NCBI RefSeq assembly: GCF_013407595.1
Contig: NZ_JABEKX010000006.1
Coordinates: 23,784-87,783 of the forward strand
DNA: 64,000 nucleotides
DNA from: Lacticaseibacillus absianus
GTDB taxonomy: Bacteria; Bacillota; Bacilli; Lactobacillales; Lactobacillaceae
Direction of reading: 5' to 3'
Under the pieces are notes generated by a model. It worked only from the letters and a program-made list of their open reading frames with translations, made no database searches and was not told where the DNA came from. Position 1 is the stretch's first letter, and each line of letters begins with the position of its first letter. The translations under genes and the position numbers were made by a program. This document shows, in pieces, positions 57,773 to 64,000 of this stretch.

Positions 57773-59932
57773 TCACTCGTCGGTGCTAGAACTCACGCTG
57801 CTTGCGCTAGAGCTTGAACTACTACTGCCGCTCCCGCTTGAACGATCACTTGAACTGGCCGCTGCGTCGTCGTCCGCGAGCTCCGGCGCATCCGTGACGT
57901 ACTTATCCAGCAGCGACTGGCCTTGATTGCGACTCAGCACGCTGGTCCCCGCCTTCTGCGCGGCCTTCAGCTTTTTGGTCGCCTTGGTCTTATTGTACGA
58001 GTAGGCAGACTTGTCGACCTTGGTGAACCCACTCGGCGTGTAGAACCGCAACAGATCCGAGTTGATCACCCGATCAGACAGCGACAAGGTGGTTGTCACC
58101 TTGTTCGTCGCCTGGTTCACCGCCGTTTTTTGCGCTTGGGTCAGTTTACTCAAACGCTCACCGGTCTTGGTGTCGTAATAGTCACTGCCGACCTTCGTGT
58201 AGTCCGGGGTGACAAAGTCCCCGTTGCGGAAGGCCACTGTCTGATCCCGGTTCGTGCTCAGCAAATCTGTCCCGAACTGGATGTAGTTGCTGGACTTGAT
58301 CCCCAACAGGTTCTCGATCGTCGGTAGAACGTCGATCTCACCGCCATAGGTGTGGTTGATGCCGCCCTTGAGGCCAGCCATGTGGATCATCAGCGGGATC
58401 CGCTGGAACTGTGCGTTGTCAAAGTCATTGAAGGTCTCTTGCCCCAACAGCTTGGCGACCGCCTTCTTGTGGTTGCCCGAGATCCCGTAGTGGTCCCCGT
58501 AGAACACGACCATGCTAGTCTTATCCAGCCCAGAGGTCTTCAACCACGCCATGAACTCCCCGATCGACTCGTCCAGGTAGCGGGCGGTCTGCACGTAACC
58601 ATCGACGGTCTTATCGCCAGTCTTAGTCTTCGCGATCGTCTGGTTCTTCTTGTCCAGCGTGTACGGGTAGTGGTTGGTGACCGTGATCAGCTTCGCGTAA
58701 AACGGCTGTGGGAGCTGCTCGATGTATTGAGTCGAGTACTTCATGAAGATCTTATCCTTCAACCCATAACCGACCTCGAAGTTTTTGCCTGTCGGGTAGT
58801 ATGCCTTGGAGATGAAGTAATCATAACCCCATGACTTGTATGTGTTATCCCGGTTCCAGAAGCTCGGCACGTCCCCGTGAAACGCTGCGGAGGTATACCC
58901 GGACTGGCCCAAGATCGCCGGCGCGGCCTGGAAAGTGTTCGACGTGCCGTCTGCGACCATCGCGGACCCTTCGGCGATCCCGAACAGCGAGTTCTCAAGC
59001 ATCATCTCGGCGTCCGCCGTCTTCCCCTGCCCGACTTGGTTGAACACATTATCGAAACTCAGTGTGTCGCTGGCATGGTAGAGCTTGTTGAGGTTCGGTG
59101 TCACCTCCTGGCCCTGCCACTTGAAGTCGATCATGAACTGCTGCAGGCTTTCCAGGTGAACGATGAAGACGTTCTTCCCCTTCGCCACGCCGCTGTACGT
59201 GACATTGGGCGTCGCCTGGTTCTGCTTCAGGAATTTGAAGACCGAATCGAGATCCGATGCTTTAGCGTTGGCTTTGGCCGCGCTCGTCTTCGCCGTTTTG
59301 ACCCCGTCGACGACGGTGTAGGCATTCAGCCCAAGGTACTTGACGATGTAGTTGTTGTCGAAAGTCCGAGTCAGCAGACCGGAGCGATCGGCGTACGCCA
59401 TGCTGAGATTCGCGCCGAAGAGCAGCAGGGCCAGGACCGAGATGCCCAAGGCGAACCGCTTCTTGATCGGTTGGATATTCATGCGGATCGCATGGGTCGC
59501 CAGCAGCAGGATCAGCACGATCACATCGGCGAAGACCAACCAATCGGTCGGCTCCATGATGCCCAAGACCCCTTTGCTCAAGTTGTTCGAAACCGCCCCG
59601 GAGCCTTTGATCAGTGCGAAGGTCAAAAAGTCCGAAAATTCGCGGTAATAAAGGATATTGGCGAACAACCACACCGACGTGAGCCCATCGATGATCAACA
59701 TGGTGATGTACGACTTCCGACCGCTCAGGTACAGCGCGATGCCGAACAGTAACAGCGTGGTCGGGATCGGATTGATCGCCAGCAGTAGCTCCTGCATGCT
59801 CCCCTTAACGCCTAGGTTGAATTTGTTGTTGTAAGCCCAGTATGTTTTCGCCCAGAACAAGGCGATGGCCAGCACGAAAAATCCAAAGCGCGTATTGAAG
59901 TATCCGCGTATTCGACTGCCGATTTGCTTCAT
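57773..59932 (-). CDS. ltaS: Lipoteichoic acid synthase
   Basis: Polymerises glycerol phosphate from phosphatidylglycerol on the outer membrane face. The 719 aa protein has five N-terminal helices (about residues 18-185) and an outside sulfatase-fold domain (about 245-600). That domain carries the metal ligand Glu261 (HLES), the catalytic Thr305 in GKTADAEM, and YGDHYG further on. A C-terminal region ends in a long serine tail. GGAGG precedes the ATG at 59932. The signal peptidase cleavage site expected near residue 215 is not obvious. Its substrate anchor genes lie in the same block. Confidence 0.93.
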   Translation of the reverse strand: MKQIGSRIRGYFNTRFGFFVLAIALFWAKTYWAYNNKFNLGVKGSMQELLLAINPIPTTLLLFGIALYLSGRKSYITMLIIDGLTSVWLFANILYYREFSDFLTFALIKGSGAVSNNLSKGVLGIMEPTDWLVFADVIVLILLLATHAIRMNIQPIKKRFALGISVLALLLFGANLSMAYADRSGLLTRTFDNNYIVKYLGLNAYTVVDGVKTAKTSAAKANAKASDLDSVFKFLKQNQATPNVTYSGVAKGKNVFIVHLESLQQFMIDFKWQGQEVTPNLNKLYHASDTLSFDNVFNQVGQGKTADAEMMLENSLFGIAEGSAMVADGTSNTFQAAPAILGQSGYTSAAFHGDVPSFWNRDNTYKSWGYDYFISKAYYPTGKNFEVGYGLKDKIFMKYSTQYIEQLPQPFYAKLITVTNHYPYTLDKKNQTIAKTKTGDKTVDGYVQTARYLDESIGEFMAWLKTSGLDKTSMVVFYGDHYGISGNHKKAVAKLLGQETFNDFDNAQFQRIPLMIHMAGLKGGINHTYGGEIDVLPTIENLLGIKSSNYIQFGTDLLSTNRDQTVAFRNGDFVTPDYTKVGSDYYDTKTGERLSKLTQAQKTAVNQATNKVTTTLSLSDRVINSDLLRFYTPSGFTKVDKSAYSYNKTKATKKLKAAQKAGTSVLSRNQGQSLLDKYVTDAPELADDDAAASSSDRSSGSGSSSSSSSASSVSSSTDE

Positions 59933-59973
59933 CGTGTTCCTCCACTGCTCATAAAATGTCTGTATCACTCGTA

Positions 59974-60002
59974 AGTTTACACAAGCGCCATGAAAAAGAC
60001 AA
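59974..60002 (-). promoter_or_regulatory. Promoter of ltaS
   Basis: Minus strand TTGTCT, 17 bp, TAAACT. Confidence 0.6.
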
Positions 60003-60088
60003 TTTCCCCCCTTGGTTTTGCCCCTGACTTAACGACATCTTATACTAACCGCCGGCCGCCTTGACGCGCGTGCATCCTTCGGCCGGGC

Positions 60089-60115
60089 AACAAAAAAAGC
60101 CCACCCAGGGCTTCC
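60089..60115 (-). terminator. Terminator of ykuJ
   Basis: AAGCCC/GGGCTT stem followed by seven T on the minus strand. Confidence 0.82.
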
Positions 60116-60126
60116 CTTGCACGTTG

Positions 60127-60369
60127 CTAGTTTTCGGAGTCGTCAAGCAGGTCAAAGATCTCGATGGCCACCAAGTCGATGTCGTCAAAATCAAATTTCT
60201 GATGTTGATCCATTTCTTCGAGCGTGAATGTTTCGGACTTCGGGTCGTAAGACACTAGCCCTTTTTCGACGCCGTCCTTTTCGAACCGCCGCGTTTGCAC
60301 CTCGCCATCAGTCGCTTCCTGCATGGCTTCAAGGCGTTTGATGATCGCAACTAACTGTGAGCTTTTCAT
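60127..60369 (-). CDS. YkuJ family protein (DUF1797)
   Basis: An 80 aa acidic cytosolic protein that matches the YkuJ family by its N-terminal helix (IIKRLEAMQE), strand-rich middle and C-terminal FDFDDIDLVAIEIFDLL. The function is unknown. GAAAGGGG lies before the ATG. It sits between the glycolipid operon and ltaS on the same strand, but has its own terminator. Confidence 0.85.
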   Translation of the reverse strand: MKSSQLVAIIKRLEAMQEATDGEVQTRRFEKDGVEKGLVSYDPKSETFTLEEMDQHQKFDFDDIDLVAIEIFDLLDDSEN

Positions 60370-60456
60370 GAAACGGCCCCTTTCCTGTACTTCTGTGATA
60401 GCGTACCATAAAAACGCTTTTTGTGCCCATGAAAATGGCTGAAACCTGAAGTTTTT

Positions 60457-61488
60457 TCACTTGCGGCGCGGCTTGGCCGCCTTCATCCGACTCGGCGAAA
60501 ACCCCAGCGCGAGCGCCCCGAGCGCCATGCCCAGGTAGTAGGTCAGCAAGCGCCACAGTAGCATGGCGAGCACCAGCTGAGAGGGCAGTGGCACATATGT
60601 CGCAAAGAGCGTCTTGAAGCTGTACTCTGCGCCACCAGTCCCCCCAGGGATCGGAAACAGCGAGACGATCATCACGATCATCACGTGCAAGACGATCACC
60701 TCGACCAGACTGACATTCGTCACCCCGAAGCAGCGCAAGACGAAGTACGGCACCGCGTAGTACAGCAGCAGCTGCACCAATGTCAACGCAGCCGCCCGCA
60801 GGACTTTGCCTTTGGCCTGCTTGAGGTGCAGGCTTTCGGCGTAGAAGGTGTCGATCTTCTCGTCCATTGTCGCCTGCATCATTGCCTGGCGCTGCGCCCC
60901 GACGAACCAGCCCGCGACGCGGACGATCCAGCCGACTAGGCGCTTGGTGAACCGGTAGTGGTACATCACGAGGAGCAACCCGGCGATCACGGTCACGTGG
61001 ATCACGAAGCCGAAGATGATCAAAAACGCGAGCGGGCCGAAGCGGCTGGCCATCTGGTGGAACCCCAGCACGAGTGTGATGACGAAGTTGATCAGCACCA
61101 TGAACTGGTAGACGATGAACTTCATCAGCAAGATCGAGCTGGCCCGACCGCCTTCGACCCCGGCCTGCATCAGGGCCACCAGCTGAGCGGGTTGGCCACC
61201 AGAGGCGAACGGGGTGATGTTATTGAACAGCTGCTCGACGAGCGGGACACGCAACGCAGCCCCGAAACTCAGGCGCTCCCCTTCGTGTTGCACGAAGATC
61301 TGCACCACCAGCGTTTCGACCAACCACGAGGCGAGCATCATCAAGGTGGCGACCAATAGCCACCACAGTTGCAAGTGGCGCAACGTGTGGATCACCTGCC
61401 GGACTTGCAGATCGCGCATCTCGAAGGCGAAGATCCCGCCGCCGATCAGCACCATCAACAGCGCAACGAGCTTGTTGCGCCGACTCAT
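60457..61488 (-). CDS. UPF0104 / LPG-synthase transmembrane-domain protein
   Basis: A 343 aa protein with about eight helices of the flippase-like UPF0104 family (the transmembrane half of MprF without the synthase half). Conserved bits include the FPIPGGTGGAEYSF stretch (about residues 276-289). It starts with ATGA overlapping the end of the glycosyltransferase gene at 61488; the upstream extension is rejected. Cotranscription with lafA and lafB suggests a role in moving glycolipid or lipid intermediates, which is inference. Confidence 0.85.
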   Translation of the reverse strand: MSRRNKLVALLMVLIGGGIFAFEMRDLQVRQVIHTLRHLQLWWLLVATLMMLASWLVETLVVQIFVQHEGERLSFGAALRVPLVEQLFNNITPFASGGQPAQLVALMQAGVEGGRASSILLMKFIVYQFMVLINFVITLVLGFHQMASRFGPLAFLIIFGFVIHVTVIAGLLLVMYHYRFTKRLVGWIVRVAGWFVGAQRQAMMQATMDEKIDTFYAESLHLKQAKGKVLRAAALTLVQLLLYYAVPYFVLRCFGVTNVSLVEVIVLHVMIVMIVSLFPIPGGTGGAEYSFKTLFATYVPLPSQLVLAMLLWRLLTYYLGMALGALALGFSPSRMKAAKPRRK

Positions 61489-62516
61489 TGGCCAGCTCCA
61501 AGGGCGGCTTGCGTCCGGTAAAAATGTTCCCACACCCGCGCCAGACGGGCCTCCGAATACGTGGCAGCGGCCGCTTGGCTGCGCTCAGCATAGTGGGCCA
61601 GCGCAGCCGGATCGGCCCGCAGTTCGTGAAGCTTCTGGTCCATCGCGTTGACGTCGGCGGCCATCACCGCAAACGGGGCGATGATCTCGTCGTACAAAGC
61701 GAGGTCGCGTACCATCACCGGCGTCTCGGTGCTGAATGCTTCCAGCACTGCCATCGGGAACAGCTCCTCGTAGGACGGAAGCAAGAAGACATCGGCGATG
61801 TTATAGTAGTCGACCATGTCTTCCCGCGGCACGATACCAGTGAAGGTCAGGTTATCCGGCGCATTGGCGACCGCTGACTTCAAATGGTCATACCCGTTGG
61901 TGATCATTCCAAAGGAGAACCCCCCCGCCCAGATGAAGCGCATATCCGGATTGCGCTTGGCCAGGGCGATGAAGTCATCGACCCCTTTGCGATCCTGGAC
62001 CTGCCCGGCCCCGAACACGACGAAGTCATCCGGACGCAGGCCGTACTGCTGGCGCAAGTGCGCCTTTTCCGCCGTCGGTGCTGGGTAGAAGGTCTCCCGG
62101 GAGACAAAGTTCGGGATGTACGTGACCTTCTTCGGGTCGATCCCGTAGGCTGCGAGCTTCGGAATGAAGTTCGGGTTGACCACCACCAGCGTATCCATAC
62201 GCTTATAAAACGCGATCACGTACTTATCTAGGCTCCAGCGTGCGATCCCGGGCAGGCGCAAGCTCTGATCCAGCGTGTCCGGTAAAAAGTGGACGTAGCC
62301 GATCTTGCGCCCTCGCCGCTTGCTGAACGTCGAGGCGTAAAACGCCGGGTCGATCGTGTGGTAGTGGCTGATCGCGCTCGCGCTGTACTGGTTGATGCTG
62401 ATGCGAAACTCGCCTGGGCAGTACTTGTCGAGCAGGTCGAGCAGCTCGGTGTACACGGCGCCGACCCCTTGTCCGGCCACCTTGTCCGCAGACGAAAACA
62501 TGTGAATGTCGATCAT
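61485..62516 (-). CDS. lafB: Glycolipid glycosyltransferase, LafB type
   Basis: A 343 aa GT4 glycosyltransferase that would add the second sugar to monoglucosyl-diacylglycerol, the lipid anchor of LTA. The GPGTGK-like acceptor loop is seen as GQGVGAVYTELLDL near the start, and the E-x7-E donor motif appears as EELFPMAVLE (about residues 255-264). It is coupled by overlap to the membrane protein gene and by a 2 bp gap to lafA. Sugar identity (glucose or galactose) cannot be told. Confidence 0.85.
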   Translation of the reverse strand: MIDIHMFSSADKVAGQGVGAVYTELLDLLDKYCPGEFRISINQYSASAISHYHTIDPAFYASTFSKRRGRKIGYVHFLPDTLDQSLRLPGIARWSLDKYVIAFYKRMDTLVVVNPNFIPKLAAYGIDPKKVTYIPNFVSRETFYPAPTAEKAHLRQQYGLRPDDFVVFGAGQVQDRKGVDDFIALAKRNPDMRFIWAGGFSFGMITNGYDHLKSAVANAPDNLTFTGIVPREDMVDYYNIADVFLLPSYEELFPMAVLEAFSTETPVMVRDLALYDEIIAPFAVMAADVNAMDQKLHELRADPAALAHYAERSQAAAATYSEARLARVWEHFYRTQAALGAGQ

Positions 62517-62518
62517 GA

Positions 62519-63724
62519 TTACCCCTTCAAGGACGGTCGCTCGGAGTCTGCCGCGACTGCCTCATCCAAATCGTTCAGTTCCCGCGTGTACTGGGTCATC
62601 GCGCCTTGATACACCTGCAGGATGCGATCGCCGAATAAGTCCGCGGAGATCGCTGTCAGCTTGGCCTCACGCGGCGCCGGGTCGTCGAAGACCTGCGGGT
62701 GCGTGAGATAGTTGACCACCTGGTGCACCATCTCCCGGTCTGTCGTGAACGTGGTCCCGATCGCCGGGTCATCCAGGAGCATCTGCGTGTAGTCTCCCGC
62801 CAGCGCGACCACCTTGCGGCCGGCCGCCAGCGCCTCGATGTAGGTCAGCCCCTGCGACTCGGAGTCGCTGGCTGACACGAAGAGATCCGCCGCCCGGTAG
62901 TAATCCGGGACCGCATTGTGGTCGACCTCACCAGTGAAGCGCACGTGGTCCCCCAACCCGAGCTGTGCCGCCTGCTTCTGTAAGTCCTCATGCGCAGGGC
63001 CATCACCAACGATCAGCAACACCGCATCTGGGACTTGGTCAAGGATCGCTGGCATTGCGGCGACAAGCTTGTCGATCCGCTTTTCGTACGCGACCCGCGA
63101 CAGCGACAACAGCACCGGCACATCGGTCAGACCGAGCCGCTCGCGCAGCTGTGGATCCTTGGCCTGACGGAACTGGGTCAAGTCGACGCCGGTCGGGACG
63201 ATCGCGATCGGGATCTTGATCCCGTAGCGCGTCAACGTAGCGTGTACCCGCTCAGAAGGCGCCACCACGCCGGAGACATGGTACAAAAAGGCCCGCGTCA
63301 TCTGCTTGACGTGGTACGGGCGCAACAGGTGGCCGTTCATCACGTAATGTAGGTAGTCCTCGTACATCGTGTGGTACGTGTGGACCGTCGGGATCTTCAG
63401 CTGGCGTGCGACGAATTTGCCGATGTAGCCCATCGAGAACTCCGTCTGCGTGTGCACGATGTCTAGCTTCAGTTCCTTGGCCACCGCGTACGCATGAAAC
63501 ATCCCGCGGATCGCGATCCGCCGATCCGTGAACGAGACGAACGGCACGCTGCCGAAGCGAAAGATGTTCGGCTCCACCGCATCATCCGGCACGTGCGGAT
63601 CCGTCGTCGTGAAGATGTAGACCGCGTGGCCCTTACGCTCCAGGTCTTCCTTCAACGTTTTGATCGAGGTCGCGACACCACTGACCTGCGGAAAATATGA
63701 ATCCGTAAAAATGCCAATATTCAT
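62519..63724 (-). CDS. lafA: 1,2-diacylglycerol glucosyltransferase, LafA type
   Basis: A 401 aa GT4 enzyme that makes monoglucosyl-diacylglycerol from diacylglycerol and UDP-glucose at the membrane. The N-terminus MNIGIFTDSYFPQVSGVATS is the mark of this family. The donor site motif ESQGLTYIEA is near residue 300, followed by conserved AGRKVVAL. GGAGGA lies before the ATG at 63724. It heads the operon lafA-lafB-UPF0104, and ltaS lies 2.6 kb downstream. Confidence 0.9.
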   Translation of the reverse strand: MNIGIFTDSYFPQVSGVATSIKTLKEDLERKGHAVYIFTTTDPHVPDDAVEPNIFRFGSVPFVSFTDRRIAIRGMFHAYAVAKELKLDIVHTQTEFSMGYIGKFVARQLKIPTVHTYHTMYEDYLHYVMNGHLLRPYHVKQMTRAFLYHVSGVVAPSERVHATLTRYGIKIPIAIVPTGVDLTQFRQAKDPQLRERLGLTDVPVLLSLSRVAYEKRIDKLVAAMPAILDQVPDAVLLIVGDGPAHEDLQKQAAQLGLGDHVRFTGEVDHNAVPDYYRAADLFVSASDSESQGLTYIEALAAGRKVVALAGDYTQMLLDDPAIGTTFTTDREMVHQVVNYLTHPQVFDDPAPREAKLTAISADLFGDRILQVYQGAMTQYTRELNDLDEAVAADSERPSLKG

Positions 63725-63761
63725 CAGACTTCCTCCAACCGTCGACAAAAGCTTTAGTTAC

Positions 63762-63790
63762 AGTATAAGGACTATCCACACCCGATTCAA
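63762..63790 (-). promoter_or_regulatory. Promoter of the lafA operon
   Basis: Minus strand TTGAAT, 17 bp, TATACT; start expected near 63755, giving a 31 nt leader. Confidence 0.75.
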
Positions 63791-63944
63791 TTTTCAGTCC
63801 CTTGCTATCATGATTTTAACAGAAACATTACTGAAAGCCCTGGACCCTAAGACTGAAATTTGCAGGCACCCGCGCGCCGGGTCCAACGCCCGTCTGGCCC
63901 GGGTACTCAGTAAGCACCCAATAATCGACCGTCTTGCAAACTGA

Positions 63945-63981
63945 GAAGGGCCGCAATCCTATTTTTGGATTGCGACCCTTC
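63945..63981. terminator. Hairpin at the right edge
   Basis: GAAGGG-C-CGCAATCC pairs with GGATTGCG-A-CCCTTC. On the minus strand it directly follows an in-frame TGA (63980-63982) that may end a basic protein coming from beyond the window (last residues AKPRKQ), so it is probably that gene's terminator, although the T-run is poor. Confidence 0.5.
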
Positions 63982-64000
63982 ATTGCTTACGCGGTTTCGC

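Overview
The window is a 64 kb stretch of a low-copy, gene-dense Gram-positive chromosome with high GC (by eye near 60% in coding regions, with GC-rich third positions). HPr kinase, lipoteichoic acid synthase, an SMK-box metK leader, a T-box leuS, PerR with the Bacillus-type metal ligands and a gene order hprK-lgt-gpsA-trxB all point to the Lactobacillaceae. The 16S sequence read by eye resembles the Lacticaseibacillus (L. casei) group, so a high-GC member of that group is the best guess; this is from memory and not from a search. No CRISPR array, prophage or transposase was seen.

Layout. 1-9043 (mostly minus): trxB(partial)-gpsA-lgt-hprK, the fructose operon fruK-fruA with a divergent RpiR-type regulator, and a YvlB/YvlD-like envelope operon. 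9044-12899: an NfeD-flotillin-basic tail protein operon and a HesB-fold protein. 12994-19908: acetyltransferase, nucleoside phosphorylase, nrdD (with an NrdR box but no nrdG beside it), two tRNA-Ala, small membrane proteins and an MFS transporter. 20108-27401: an unrecognised two-gene operon, a pyridoxine/HMP-type kinase, a mutY-oxidoreductase-58 aa operon, a candidate structured RNA and a GC-poor lipoprotein patch. 27402-40151: sbcDC, HAD phosphatase, ABC-F protein, secreted phosphoesterase, PepSY lipoprotein and a heterodimeric ABC exporter with a leader terminator. 40276-51455: duplicated tRNA-Leu units, nnrD, rsuA-murJ, T-box leuS, PAP2 phosphatase, DHA2 transporter and SMK-box metK. 51498-57006: a complete rRNA operon read on the minus strand, 16S-23S-5S-tRNA Asn-Ser-Glu-Val-Asp. 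57216-64000: perR and a lipoteichoic acid block (ltaS, ykuJ, a flippase-like protein and the two glycolipid anchor glycosyltransferases).

Most interesting signal. Three intergenic regions (9196-9377, 12152-12399, 18544-18717) carry the same unannotated minus-strand unit: a direct repeat of a TTCACA-like hexamer with exactly 5 bp spacing, a -10 box exactly 9 nt further on, a 5' hairpin with a C-rich loop, a nearly invariant single-stranded block complementary to a perfect ribosome binding site plus AUG, and a Rho-independent terminator. In architecture this matches the CiaR-controlled csRNAs of streptococci and the LhrC RNAs of Listeria. I infer a multicopy family of trans-acting regulatory RNAs driven by an OmpR-type response regulator. 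The same loop CCACCCA sits on four different stems, which argues for selection at RNA level.

How the genes work together. Much of the window is envelope biology: lipid anchors (lafA, lafB), LTA polymerisation (ltaS), lipid II export (murJ), lipoprotein lipidation (lgt), glycerol-3-phosphate supply (gpsA), membrane microdomains (flotillin) and YvlB/YvlD stress proteins. The csRNA-like genes lie next to the flotillin operon and so may belong to the same envelope-stress response; that link is inference from position only.
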